Shown here: positions 16,005-25,187 of the stretch, piece by piece | Position numbering within the stretch: position 1 is the first letter of the stretch | How the letters are laid out: each line of letters begins with the position of its first letter | Assembly: GCF_008329565.1 (NCBI RefSeq) | Contig: NZ_NPKT01000009.1 | Location: 1-64,000, forward strand | Source: Mycolicibacterium sp. P1-5 | GTDB lineage: Bacteria > Actinomycetota > Actinomycetes > Mycobacteriales > Mycobacteriaceae | Reading direction: 5' to 3' | Length of the DNA: 64,000 bases | Position numbers and translations under genes: made by a program | Notes under the pieces: generated by a model | Databases searched by the model: none | Seen by the model: only the letters and a program-made list of their open reading frames with translations | What the model was told of the DNA's origin: nothing

Positions 16005-18326
16005 TCAGAGTCCTACCACGTCGCAGGCAGGCGCGAGCACGGTGACCAGCCCTGCTGAACCATCGACCCGGACGCGCATGCCGGTACACAGTCGCGCGGG
16101 GATGCCGGCCACGAACGGGACGCGCAGCGTCAGCTCACCGAACACGGCGCCGTCACCGGTGAGGACGGCGGCCGGGGTGCCCAGCAGCGAAACCGCCTCG
16201 AGGTCGGCTGTGGAGACGAGGGCGATGTCGTCAGCGGTCAAGCCGGCGTCAGCGGCCGAGTCGACCACCCGAACGGTGCCCTCCGCGACACCGGGGAACA
16301 GACCGGTGCCCTGCAACTCCTCTCGGACCTGCGCGGTGAGCGGCGCGTCGATCGGCGTCCATGCCGTGTCGACGACGGCGGGCATCCGGATCGCCTGCAA
16401 TCGCTCGCGTTCGGCGATGCGTCGTTTGATGCGTAGCCGGGTGTCGGCGGGCACGGCCAGGGCCTCATCGACGGTCAGCTGGAAGACGTCCTCGGGTACC
16501 GCGATCTTGTCTTCGGCTACCAGCCTGCGGCCCAATTCCCTTACCGCGAGCCGAAGTTGATGGGTGAACCGCAGAGTCGTGTCGTACGCCAAGGCCCGGC
16601 AGGCGTGCGCACCGGACAACGGCGGGTGCTCGTGAAACCCTGAGCCGTGCCCCCGGATGGCCGCCGCCAACACTGCGTCGGGCCGATCACCGAGCACTGA
16701 CGTGGCGAGCTCGACGCCGCCCGGTCCGCGATGCCCGATGTGGGCCAACGCCGTCTCGAAGGCGTTCGCCAGCATCGGCGCCCCGGTGCGTACGGCCGCC
16801 ATATCACCGGCCTCCAATGCCGCGCGAGCGTACGGATGCGCGCGCAGCACCCGCGCCAGCGAGTCGACCTCGCTGCGAATACTCACCGGCTGATCGGCTC
16901 CGTCAAGTTGCGCCGGAGCCGACTCGGCAAGCACAACTGCGAGCGCGGTCAACGTCCAGCCTTCATGAATCCTACTGCGCAGAAAGCGAATTCGAGCATC
17001 CAGCTGAGCGTCACGGAGCAGTTCGAGTTTGGCGATGTCGCGCCGCTCCGCCTCGGCGGCATCCCGGTAAGCCCGCAGATGTCGGCCGTACATACGGGCC
17101 GCGGCGAGCAGGCGGGTAGTCGATAATGCACCGGCGACCGCGGCGAGCAGCCCGGGACCGCCTACCGGGGCGTCGGTGGCACCGCGCAGCCGCCGCGACA
17201 GGGCCGCCGCTCGGGCCGGCAGGCGTGGCTCGGCCGCCGTGAGCGCCGAAGCGCCCAGGTAGATCCGATGGCCGAAGGCTGCGACCAGCCGGCCCGCCCA
17301 TTCATCGGCGACCGGGCCACGGAGGTCCAGCAGCCGGGACAAGGATCGCCCGGCCAGCCGCAGCCCGGTCAGGTGCAAATCAAGCGACATCGGGGTCAGC
17401 GGGCCCGCGCCTGTGTCACTGAGCGGGCTGGCGACAAACATCGGAAAACGCTGGTCTATCCGGTCGTCGAATTCACCGTCGACACCGTCGGGTGCGGCGC
17501 CGTTGCCCACTACCCGCGGCACAGCGTTGACCGGCAACGGGATTCGGCCCGGGATCGCGACAGCACCAGCCGGACCGACCCTGCGGCCCTGCAGCCCGCG
17601 AACCGTGTCAACTACGGCATCGCTTGCCCCCCAGCCACATTCGAATCCCCACTCGGCGCGCAACGGGTTCAGATCCAGCGGCGGAAACAGCTGCGGCCAA
17701 CCCGGCACACTCCGCACCCTGGGACGCGGATCGGCACCGCCGAGGAGCCTGCGCGCAGCGACCACGGTGGTGGTATCGACCCCGCCGAGGTCGACGACGC
17801 CGGTGCGGTCGGTGCCCACCGCGCGGACCAGGAACCGGATGAGGTCGTCGATATGCAGCACATGTACCGGCCCGGGAACATCGGCCTCCAGCAGCGCCGC
17901 GACTGAGCGGCACACCAGCGCGTCGGTCTGCCGACCCATGGGTGCGGCGATGCGAACCACCAGGCTCGGCGCCCAGCCGGTGCTGACCAGATCCTCGGCC
18001 TGCTGCCAGCTGCGCGGAGCCAGCAGGGACAACGATGGAAACACGATCCGAGCACCGCGGCGGGCGGCGGCGTCGCACACGAAGGCGATGTCTGCGGAGC
18101 GGGCGACAAGGCGGCTTTCATCCGGCAGGTGAACCACCACATCGGCCAACTCGGCCAACCGGTACAGGACCGGATGACTCAGTGGTGCGCTGACGAAGTC
18201 CACGCCGGGATCGAGGTCGCGGTGGGGGTAACCGGCGATGCCGTGCACCTCATGACCGGCCGCCAGGAGGCTCTGGGCGAGGGCGCGACCCAGCTCTCCG
18301 GTGACCTCGGTGAGCAAGATCCGCAT
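16005..18326 (-). CDS. Large fusion protein: NAD-dependent epimerase-like domain plus PEP-utilizer-like swivel domain (Rv2047c-type)
   Basis: The 773-residue protein has an N-terminal Rossmann/epimerase-like domain ('MRILLTEVTGELGRALAQSL', 'GVVDLGGVDTTTVVAARRLL'). A long helical middle region of about 350 residues follows, and then a C-terminal domain resembling the mobile phosphohistidine domain of PEP-utilizing enzymes ('GDGAVFGELTLRVPFVAGIP'). Where those enzymes carry the phosphorylated His, this sequence reads Gly, so phosphotransfer is unlikely. The layout matches M. tuberculosis Rv2047c, which is somewhat longer. Its function is unknown. There is no signal peptide. Confidence 0.65.
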   Translation of the reverse strand: MRILLTEVTGELGRALAQSLLAAGHEVHGIAGYPHRDLDPGVDFVSAPLSHPVLYRLAELADVVVHLPDESRLVARSADIAFVCDAAARRGARIVFPSLSLLAPRSWQQAEDLVSTGWAPSLVVRIAAPMGRQTDALVCRSVAALLEADVPGPVHVLHIDDLIRFLVRAVGTDRTGVVDLGGVDTTTVVAARRLLGGADPRPRVRSVPGWPQLFPPLDLNPLRAEWGFECGWGASDAVVDTVRGLQGRRVGPAGAVAIPGRIPLPVNAVPRVVGNGAAPDGVDGEFDDRIDQRFPMFVASPLSDTGAGPLTPMSLDLHLTGLRLAGRSLSRLLDLRGPVADEWAGRLVAAFGHRIYLGASALTAAEPRLPARAAALSRRLRGATDAPVGGPGLLAAVAGALSTTRLLAAARMYGRHLRAYRDAAEAERRDIAKLELLRDAQLDARIRFLRSRIHEGWTLTALAVVLAESAPAQLDGADQPVSIRSEVDSLARVLRAHPYARAALEAGDMAAVRTGAPMLANAFETALAHIGHRGPGGVELATSVLGDRPDAVLAAAIRGHGSGFHEHPPLSGAHACRALAYDTTLRFTHQLRLAVRELGRRLVAEDKIAVPEDVFQLTVDEALAVPADTRLRIKRRIAERERLQAIRMPAVVDTAWTPIDAPLTAQVREELQGTGLFPGVAEGTVRVVDSAADAGLTADDIALVSTADLEAVSLLGTPAAVLTGDGAVFGELTLRVPFVAGIPARLCTGMRVRVDGSAGLVTVLAPACDVVGL

Positions 18327-18415
18327 GCCACGCCCCTAGTTCCCCCGTCGTGCTTCGACGAGAATAAGCAGGCCGCGGCGAAAAAATCGACCTTTCGAGC
18401 AGGCGAGGAACAAGA

Positions 18416-19882
18416 TCAGGAGAGACTGGCCCGGCCGTCGGCGTGCACCCTGACCTTGGCGCCGGCGATGTCTTCGGCCACCGTGACCGCCGCTGCGCCG
18501 GCGTCGTCGATCACGGCCATCGCGCGTGCGTCGTCGGGGGTGCGCACCGTCAGGAATGCCTTTTCCGGATGTCCGTCGCGGTCAAACGGCGTTGTCCAGG
18601 ACTCCACCGTGCCCTCGCCGTCGTACTCCACCGCAGCGGTGCGGGTCGGTTCACGGTCGACCTGCGGCTGGACGTCTTCCCAGCGGAAGGCGGCCGGCGG
18701 CGGGGTCGCGCTGTAGACGCCGAAGCTGTGCTTGGTGAGGAAGCCGCCGTTGGCGGTGATGAGCCCGTAGGCGGCGGGCTCGGCGCGCAGCAGGCCCGCC
18801 AACGTGGCGATCGAGTGCATGACGTAGTTGTTCCAGGGGCCGCCGGCGAAGGTCAGCCCGCCGGTGACGGTCAACGGGCGCTGCGGGTCGTCGGTGGGCA
18901 GGCCCAGCTCGCCCGCGGCCACCTGCACTGCCGACGGGAAGCACGAGTAGACGTCGATGTGCGCCAGGTCGTCGACGCCGACACCGGCCAGTTCGAGCGC
19001 GCGGCGCCCGGCGATCCGGATCGCCGGTGAGCGGTGCAACTCGTGGCGTTCGGCGACCGCGTAGGTGTCGTGCGAGTCTGTGCCGGCGTAGGGAAAGACC
19101 CATTGATCGCGCGGGATCTGCAACGCGGTGGCTTTTTCCGCCGAGCACAAGATGACGACGGCGGCCTGGTTGACCATGTTGTTGGAATTCATCAGCTTCG
19201 GATAAGGCCAGCTGATCATCCGGTTGTCCGGGCCGGCCTGCCCGATTTCCTCCGCGGTGCGCGGGTCGCGGCTCCAGGCATTCGGGTTGTCGGCCGCGAC
19301 CGTGCTGAACCGGGCCCACAGCTCGGCAATGCGGCGTCGATGGTCGTCGACGCTCTCCCCACCCGCGATCCGCAATGCCTGCTCGAAGAGTGGATAGACG
19401 TGCGATGGCAGTAGCAGACCGATGCGCTCCTCGGCGGGGCTGGACATCGGGACCTCGTCCTCACCGCCCGGCGGCACTGCGACGTCATCTCCCTGGCGCG
19501 TCCAGTCCGGCTTGATTCCCTTGGCCTGCAAGCGTTTCCGGTTGCGCCACGTCTCTCCCCCGGCCAGCAGAACGACACCGGCCCGGCCTTGCTGAATGTC
19601 CAGGCACGCCTGGTTCACCAGCGATTGCGGAGTGTTGCCGCCGACCCCGGTGTAATACGTCGAAGGGCTTTGGACGCCGATCCGCTGACCCAGCAGCAAC
19701 CCCGGATCGCGGTAGCGCCACGACAACAGGTTGACCACCCTGATGGCGTCGACGGCCTGCAGGACCTTCGAATCGGCAGCCTCGCGGGCGGCCGCAGCCA
19801 TCAGGTCGACGGGTTCGATCTGCGCGTCGTCGCGCTGATTGATCTGGCCCGCCCCTACCAGTACCGGCGTCCGAGGATCCAT
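18416..19882 (-). CDS. Thiolase-like (acetyl-CoA acetyltransferase family) protein, Rv1867-type
   Basis: The 488-residue protein starts MDPRTPVLVGAGQINQRDDA at ATG 19882, with AAGGGA 6 bases upstream. The thiolase fold is clear from 'IDVYSCFPSAVQVAAGELGL', 'TVTGGLTFAGGPWNNYVMHS' and 'ITANGGFLTKHSFGVYS' (catalytic His region). The N-terminal nucleophile Cys of true thiolases is not seen where expected; the stretch reads 'GVGGNTPQSLVNQACLD'. It may therefore be a non-canonical condensing or binding protein, as in the M. tuberculosis homologue Rv1867. A CoA-transferase resembling Rv1866 lies nearby at 22777, matching that gene pair. Confidence 0.75.
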   Translation of the reverse strand: MDPRTPVLVGAGQINQRDDAQIEPVDLMAAAAREAADSKVLQAVDAIRVVNLLSWRYRDPGLLLGQRIGVQSPSTYYTGVGGNTPQSLVNQACLDIQQGRAGVVLLAGGETWRNRKRLQAKGIKPDWTRQGDDVAVPPGGEDEVPMSSPAEERIGLLLPSHVYPLFEQALRIAGGESVDDHRRRIAELWARFSTVAADNPNAWSRDPRTAEEIGQAGPDNRMISWPYPKLMNSNNMVNQAAVVILCSAEKATALQIPRDQWVFPYAGTDSHDTYAVAERHELHRSPAIRIAGRRALELAGVGVDDLAHIDVYSCFPSAVQVAAGELGLPTDDPQRPLTVTGGLTFAGGPWNNYVMHSIATLAGLLRAEPAAYGLITANGGFLTKHSFGVYSATPPPAAFRWEDVQPQVDREPTRTAAVEYDGEGTVESWTTPFDRDGHPEKAFLTVRTPDDARAMAVIDDAGAAAVTVAEDIAGAKVRVHADGRASLS

Positions 19883-19999
19883 CGACGGTCCCTTACTGTA
19901 GTCGTGACGGCGTTTGACGCCTGTCAAAACCTAGCACCGGCCGGCAGCCATCCAGATGGCGGTTCTCACCGGCGCCGACGGTCATGCCAGGATGGCGCC

Positions 20000-20746
20000 A
20001 TGACGGTCGTTCTGGTGCATGGCAATCCGGAAACCGAGGTGATCTGGGGCCCGCTGGTCGAGGCGCTCGGTCGCGACGATGTGGTGCGGTTGTCGCCGCC
20101 GGGATTCGGCACGCCCCTGCCCGACGACTTCCCCGCAACGATGGTCGCGTACCGGGATTGGCTACTCGGCGAGCTGGCGAAGTTCGACACTCCCGTCGAC
20201 CTTGTCGGCCATGACTGGGGTGGTGGCCACGTGCTCAATGTCGTTATGAATCGCCCCGAGTCGGTCCGCAGCTGGGCCAGCGACGTACTGGGCATTTTGC
20301 ACCCGGACTACGTCTGGCACGACCTGGCGCAGGTGTGGCAGACCCCCGGTGCCGGAGAAGACGCAGTCGAGGCGATGATGGGCGGCGAGCTCGATGGCCG
20401 GGTCGCCCTGCTGACGACGATGGGGATTCCCGCTGCGGTCGCCACCGAGATGGCGCTGGCACAGGGACCGGAGATGGGCCGTGCCATCCTTGCCCTGTAC
20501 CGCTCGGCCGCGCAACCTGCGGTGGCCGAGGCAGGCCGTTTCCTGGCCAACGCGACCGCCCGCCCGGGTCTGTCACTGCTGGCCACCGAGGACACGTACG
20601 TCGGCACCGAGGAGCAGCGGCGGGCCGCGGCCGAGCAGGCCGGTGCCCGAACCGAAGTGCTCGAGGGGCTCGGGCACTGGTGGATGCTGCAGGACCCGGT
20701 GCGCGCCGCCAAGACGCTGACGGACTTCTGGGACTCGCTGGATTAG
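20000..20746 (+). CDS. Alpha/beta hydrolase with Asp nucleophile (epoxide hydrolase/dehalogenase-like)
   Basis: The 248-residue protein starts MTVVLVHGNPETEVIWGPLV, with the oxyanion-hole HGNP motif at once. The nucleophile elbow is 'LVGHDWGGGHVL', with Asp rather than Ser, as in epoxide hydrolases and haloalkane dehalogenases. The His is in 'LEGLGHWWML'. It probably hydrolyses a small epoxide, ester or halide in the cytoplasm; the substrate is not predictable. ATG 20000 is chosen because it gives the family's normal beginning; the open frame extends far upstream into the divergent thiolase gene and is not credible there. Confidence 0.75.
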   Translation: MTVVLVHGNPETEVIWGPLVEALGRDDVVRLSPPGFGTPLPDDFPATMVAYRDWLLGELAKFDTPVDLVGHDWGGGHVLNVVMNRPESVRSWASDVLGILHPDYVWHDLAQVWQTPGAGEDAVEAMMGGELDGRVALLTTMGIPAAVATEMALAQGPEMGRAILALYRSAAQPAVAEAGRFLANATARPGLSLLATEDTYVGTEEQRRAAAEQAGARTEVLEGLGHWWMLQDPVRAAKTLTDFWDSLD

Positions 20747-20874
20747 CACTACGGCCGAAGCGCCACCCCGTCGTAGAGCTGACGCGCGCGCCGCGGTCCA
20801 ACCGGAGTCGCAGGGTTTGGTCAGGCGCGCGGTGGGTACGCGGAAGCGTCCCCTAACAAGGAAGTGAGGGCCGC

Positions 20875-21285
20875 ATGGCTGTGCGATCGGGAGTGATTTC
20901 AAGGGCCGCTATGACATTCGTCGGCGGAGCGGCGGTGCTGGCACTCGCCGTCGGCTGTGGGAGCAGCAACGACAATTCCAAGACGAGTACGACGACCACC
21001 ACGACGACGACGTCGCCGACTTCGTCTGTGGTCGTGACGTCCAGTGTGGCCCCCGGTGACGGCACCGGCGGCGCGACGGGCACGGCACCGGGCGGCGTGA
21101 CCGGCACGGCACCCGGCGTCGAGGGAGGCGCGGGACCGGGCGGTGCGGGCGGATCGGCTCCGGGCGTCCAGGGCGGCGCCGGACCCGGCGGTGCCAGCGG
21201 ATCGGCTCCGGGCGTCCAGGGCGGCGCCGGACCCGGCGGTGCCGGGGGTTGCGTCAACGGCGTCGGCTGCCTGGGAACGGGCTAG
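20875..21285 (+). CDS. Small secreted lipoprotein with Thr-rich linker and Gly-rich tandem repeats
   Basis: The 136-residue protein has a signal peptide and a permissive lipobox ending at Cys28 ('VLALAVGCGSS'). An 8-Thr run follows, and a tail made of three 16-residue repeats of the form APGVxGGAGPGGAxGx. The mature part has almost no charged residues and should be disordered, tethered to the membrane by the lipid anchor. A purine-rich site (GGAAGTGAGG) precedes ATG 20875. The Thr/Pro/Ser-rich stretch is a plausible site of O-mannosylation. No family is recognised. Confidence 0.7.
   Translation: MAVRSGVISRAAMTFVGGAAVLALAVGCGSSNDNSKTSTTTTTTTTSPTSSVVVTSSVAPGDGTGGATGTAPGGVTGTAPGVEGGAGPGGAGGSAPGVQGGAGPGGASGSAPGVQGGAGPGGAGGCVNGVGCLGTG
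21109..21252 (+). repeat. Three 48-bp tandem repeats inside the lipoprotein gene
   Basis: Units 21109-21156, 21157-21204 and 21205-21252 encode the same 16-residue motif. Units 2 and 3 are nearly identical at the DNA level, while unit 1 is diverged at third positions (GAG for CAG, GCG for GCC). Copy number is a whole number of codons, so gain or loss would keep the reading frame. Confidence 0.85.
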
Positions 21286-21301
21286 TCACCAGGACTGACT
21301 G

Positions 21302-21345
21302 GAGTGGCCATTCGTGACGCGAAACCGCGTCGCGGGTGGCCACTC
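21302..21345. terminator. Bidirectional hairpin between lipoprotein and aldehyde dehydrogenase genes
   Basis: GAGTGGCCA at the left pairs with TGGCCACTC at the right, with a further inner GACGCG/CGCGTC stem around AAAC. It starts 17 bases after the lipoprotein stop and overlaps the aldehyde dehydrogenase stop codon, so it can end both convergent transcripts. Confidence 0.65.
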
Positions 21346-22780
21346 AGTCGTCGGCGGGCCCGACCCGATAGATCGATTTGAGTGCGAAGAACGCGTCGAG
21401 CCCCTCGGGGCCCAGTTCGCGGCCGATACCGCTGGCCTTCACCCCGCCGAACGGCGCCCGGAAATCCAGCTGATAGTCGTTGACGCCGACCGTGCCGGTC
21501 CGCATTGCCCGGGCCACCTCGACGGCCCGCTCGTCGTCGGTCGACCACACCGTGCCGGCCAGGCCGAACTCGCTGTCGTTGGCCAGTGCGACGGCTTCGT
21601 CGTCACCCTCGTACGGGATCACCGCGAGCACCGGGCCGAAGATCTCTTCCTGGGCGATCCGGTCGGAGTTGTCGACGTCGGCGAACACCGTCGGCGAGAC
21701 GAACCAGCCACGGGGCTGATCGGCCGGAACAGCTCCGCCCACAACGAGTTTCGCCGAACTGTTCTTCCCGGATTCGATGTAGCCCAGCACCCGGTCGCGC
21801 TGACGGGCACTGACCAGCGGGCCTATGTCGGTCGACTTGTCCAGCGGATCACCGACTTTGAGCTCACCGACCATGCCGGCCAGCGCGTCCAGCACCTCGC
21901 CGTAGCGCGACCGTGGCGCCAGGATGCGTGAACTCAGATGGCAGGTCTGACCGTTGTTGACGAACGACGCGGTGCGCAAGCCCTTGACCGTGGCGTCCAG
22001 GTCTGCGTCGTCGAGGATGATCGCCGCGGACTTGCCGCCCAATTCCAGGGTGACCGGACGCAGCAGCCTGCCGCACACCTCGCCGATGGCGCGGCCGGCG
22101 GTCGTCGAGCCGGTGAACGTGACCTTGTCGACGCCGGGGTGAGCGACCAGGTATGCGCCCGCGGCCGCCCCACCGGGAACGACGTTCAACACCCCCGGCG
22201 GCAGCCCGGCTTCTTCGGCGGCTTCTGCGAACACCAACGCGTCCAGTGCCGTTTCCGGCGCGGCCTTGAGCACCACCGTGCAGCCGGCGGCCAGCGCGGG
22301 CGCCAATTTGAATGCGGCCAGTGCCTGCGGATAGTTCCACGGCACGATCGCGGCCACCACGCCGACGGCCTCCCGGCGCACGATCGTGTGCCCGATCATG
22401 CTCGGGCGGATCTCCTCGATCGGCGTCTCGGTGATCAGCTGTGCGTAGTAGCGCATCAGGGCCGCGGGGAAGCGGCCGTTGGCCCCCCGCGACAACGACA
22501 TCGGCATGCCGTTCTCCCGGGTCACCAGTTCGTCGGTGCCCTTGGCGCGTTTGTCGAGGGCTGCGGCGAAGGCATTGAGCAGCTGGGCGCGGTGATCGGG
22601 CGAGGCGGACTGCCAGTCCGGCAGCGCCACCCGGGCCGCGGCCACCGCGGCGTCGATCTCCGCCTCGGTGGCGCTGGCGCCGTCACCCAGCGGCTCCCCG
22701 GTCGCCGCTTCGATCACCGGTTGCACCTGGTCGGCACGGCGGAACGCTCCATCGACGAAAATCTGTGCAGCCGTGGTCAT
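21344..22780 (-). CDS. NAD(P)-dependent aldehyde dehydrogenase
   Basis: The 478-residue enzyme of the ALDH superfamily shows all catalytic elements: 'IVPWNYPQALAAFKLAPALA' (Asn), 'VTFTGSTTAGRAI' (nucleotide loop), Glu in 'TLELGGKSAAI', Cys in 'NNGQTCHLSSR' and 'EEIFGPVLAVIPY'. It oxidises an aldehyde to the acid or acyl-CoA; no substrate-specific hallmark was noticed. Its ATG overlaps the stop of the CoA-transferase gene by 4 bases (ATGA), so both act in one operon, probably in breakdown of a carboxylic or alicyclic compound through an acyl-CoA. Confidence 0.9.
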   Translation of the reverse strand: MTTAAQIFVDGAFRRADQVQPVIEAATGEPLGDGASATEAEIDAAVAAARVALPDWQSASPDHRAQLLNAFAAALDKRAKGTDELVTRENGMPMSLSRGANGRFPAALMRYYAQLITETPIEEIRPSMIGHTIVRREAVGVVAAIVPWNYPQALAAFKLAPALAAGCTVVLKAAPETALDALVFAEAAEEAGLPPGVLNVVPGGAAAGAYLVAHPGVDKVTFTGSTTAGRAIGEVCGRLLRPVTLELGGKSAAIILDDADLDATVKGLRTASFVNNGQTCHLSSRILAPRSRYGEVLDALAGMVGELKVGDPLDKSTDIGPLVSARQRDRVLGYIESGKNSSAKLVVGGAVPADQPRGWFVSPTVFADVDNSDRIAQEEIFGPVLAVIPYEGDDEAVALANDSEFGLAGTVWSTDDERAVEVARAMRTGTVGVNDYQLDFRAPFGGVKASGIGRELGPEGLDAFFALKSIYRVGPADD

Positions 22781-25140
22781 CTGGTCACTCCTGAGGGCTC
22801 GGCGGCGAACAACACACCATCGGTGATCAACTGGTCGATCTCATCGGCCGTCATACCCAGCACGTCGCCGCAGACCTGTCGGGTGTCGGCACCGGGCAGC
22901 GGCGCGGGGCGCTGCGGCGCGGGTGGGATGTGACGGTAGGGCGCCGGGCCGGCCTCGGTGGGCAGCGGGAGTTCGAGCAACGGATGAACCATGTCACTGA
23001 ACACGTTTCGTAACCGCAGTTGCGGGTCGTCAGCGAGTTCGGCAACCCGGTTCATCGGACCGGCGGGCACTCCGGCGGCCTGCAGCGCCTCAGCCGCCTG
23101 CAGTGGCGCGCGCGCTCTCGTCCAGTCGGCCAGTTCGGTGTCCCCGATGACGGTGGCCAGCGCCTGGCGGTCGGCGTCCGATCGCAGTGACACCACGCAC
23201 CATTCGTCGTCACCGGCGCACGGCAGCACCAGGTGCGTGGCGGGGTCCGGCTCGACGTCCCCGGCACCGGTCGCCGCGGCGGCCAGCGTGACGTAGAGGG
23301 TGTCGAGCTGGTTGATCGCCGCTTCGGCCTGCGAGACGTGAATGCGGGCGCCGATTCCGTCGCGCTGGCGGCGGATCAACCCGGCCAGCGCCCCGATCGC
23401 ACTGATCCGGCCCACGACGTGGTCGGGGAAGATCGTCGTCGCGTCGTAGAACGCGTGCCGCGCAGCGGGCGCGGGCGGCTCCGGCGAGGTCCACAGCCGC
23501 GTCACCCCGATGGTCGCGCGCACCAGCGGGCCGTAGCCCAGCCGCTTGCTCCACGGGCCGGTGTCGCCGAACGCACTGCTTTCGGCCAGCACCAGACCGG
23601 GATTCAGCTCACACAGCCGCTCGTAGGAAAAGCCGAGCGCGGCAAGGGTTCCCGGTTTGAAATTGGCGAATACCGCATCGGAGGCGGACACCAGCCGGCT
23701 GAACACCTGGGCGCCGGCGGCACTGCGCAGCTCCAGACCCAGACCGAGCTGATTCCGATGTGCGCGAGCGAACGATTCACTGATCTGCTGATCGGGACGC
23801 TTCTGGCGCAGCCCGTCGGGATAGCCGGCACTCTCGATCTTGATGACCTCGGCGCCGAGGTCGCCGAACAACCGGCTGAGTTCGCCGCCCGCGACGATGA
23901 CGCCGAGATCGAGCACGCGAATGCCCTCCAGCGGGCGCGCGCCCACCGGCTGCGTGGCATCGGGTGCGAACTGCGTTATCTGCCAGCGCTCGTCGGTGTA
24001 GCCGAGTTCTGGCGCGGGAGTGCCGTATCCGGCGTGACTGCCGTCGACCACCCAGTAACCGGCCGGCACCCGGGCGGTCACACCGGGTGCCAGCTCGGTG
24101 TCGACCAGCGCTCCGGCCGCGGTGAGATGCTCGGATTCCAGCGCCTCCGACGGGCTCAACACGGCGGCGATCGGTACGCCGTGTGCCTGCCCCTCGGCGA
24201 CCAACTGGGCCATTGTCTTGTCGGCGAACAACGCGGCCATCAGTTGGCTCAGTTCGCCGAAGGCTTTGGTGCGGGCCGCAATTGAATCGAAGACGGGATC
24301 CGCGAACTGCTCCGGCTCCCCCAGCCACGCCCGCATGCCGCGCCACTGCCGCGGCGCCAGCACACAGATGCGTACGTAACCGTCGCGGCAGGCGAATATC
24401 GGATAGGAGTCCTGGTTCCTCGGCCGGCCGCGCCAGCCCTCGCGCCCGTTACGGGCGGTGGCGGCCTGACCCTGGGTGCCGAACGGCGGATCAAGGGTCA
24501 GCACCACCGCTTCGAATCGGGAGAAGTCGATGTAATCGCCCGTCCCGCAACGCAACCTGTTGAAGTATGCGACCAGGACCGCCCAGGTGGCCTGCACCGC
24601 CGCAGTGGTCGACGCGATGCCGTCGGGGGGCAGCACCGGCGTGCCCGTCGTCGGGCCCGACCGGGACAACGCGGTGGACATCGCGTAGAGCACCGGGTCG
24701 GTGGCCCGCCACGACGTCCGCGGACCTTCGGCACCGAAGTCGGTGACCGACATGGCGACCAGCCGCGAGAACCGGTCGGCCAGTGCAGCGCACGTGGTGC
24801 CAAACGCCGCCGCCAATCCGGGCGTCCCGCTGTCGACGACGATGTCGGCACCGCCGGCCAGTTCCACGAACTGCCGCCGGTCGTCGTCATTCGCGGGATC
24901 GAGCACGACGCCGCGCTTGTTGGCGTTGTGCAACGCGAACGGGACGCTGACACCGTCGAGGGTCGGTCGCGCCTTTCGCGCCGGACTACCACCGGGCGGC
25001 TCGACCTTGATGACGTCGGCGCCCAGGTCGGCCAGCAGCCGGGTGACCACGTCACCGGAGTCGTCGCACAAATCGAGCACCCGCACGCCTGTGAGCAAAG
25101 GTTCCGAGCCAAGCACGTCGGACAGCGTAGTGGTGAACAT
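22777..25140 (-). CDS. Double-domain CaiB/BaiF family CoA-transferase (Rv1866-type)
   Basis: The 787-residue protein consists of two consecutive family III CoA-transferase domains. The first starts 'LLTGVRVLDLCDDSGDVVTR...LGADVIKVEPPGG'. The second begins near residue 395 with 'LEGIRVLDLGVIVAGGELSR...LGAEVIKIESAG'. Normal members are single domains of about 400 residues that form interlocked dimers, so this fusion may form a pseudo-dimer in one chain. It moves CoA between carboxylic acids. M. tuberculosis Rv1866 has the same double length. It is the first gene of an operon with the aldehyde dehydrogenase and is divergent from the phosphoketolase gene. Confidence 0.85.
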   Translation of the reverse strand: MFTTTLSDVLGSEPLLTGVRVLDLCDDSGDVVTRLLADLGADVIKVEPPGGSPARKARPTLDGVSVPFALHNANKRGVVLDPANDDDRRQFVELAGGADIVVDSGTPGLAAAFGTTCAALADRFSRLVAMSVTDFGAEGPRTSWRATDPVLYAMSTALSRSGPTTGTPVLPPDGIASTTAAVQATWAVLVAYFNRLRCGTGDYIDFSRFEAVVLTLDPPFGTQGQAATARNGREGWRGRPRNQDSYPIFACRDGYVRICVLAPRQWRGMRAWLGEPEQFADPVFDSIAARTKAFGELSQLMAALFADKTMAQLVAEGQAHGVPIAAVLSPSEALESEHLTAAGALVDTELAPGVTARVPAGYWVVDGSHAGYGTPAPELGYTDERWQITQFAPDATQPVGARPLEGIRVLDLGVIVAGGELSRLFGDLGAEVIKIESAGYPDGLRQKRPDQQISESFARAHRNQLGLGLELRSAAGAQVFSRLVSASDAVFANFKPGTLAALGFSYERLCELNPGLVLAESSAFGDTGPWSKRLGYGPLVRATIGVTRLWTSPEPPAPAARHAFYDATTIFPDHVVGRISAIGALAGLIRRQRDGIGARIHVSQAEAAINQLDTLYVTLAAAATGAGDVEPDPATHLVLPCAGDDEWCVVSLRSDADRQALATVIGDTELADWTRARAPLQAAEALQAAGVPAGPMNRVAELADDPQLRLRNVFSDMVHPLLELPLPTEAGPAPYRHIPPAPQRPAPLPGADTRQVCGDVLGMTADEIDQLITDGVLFAAEPSGVTR

Positions 25141-25187
25141 TCAGTGCCCCGGCGGCACGGTCGCGCCGTTGAGGGTTTGATGGGGAG

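Noticed and set aside
20988-21015. Trinucleotide run (ACG/ACC) as a regulatory microsatellite
   Set aside because: It encodes the Thr run inside the lipoprotein and is in frame; no regulatory role is indicated.
21109-21252. CRISPR-like repeat array
   Set aside because: The units are contiguous, in frame and code for a Gly-rich peptide; there are no spacers.
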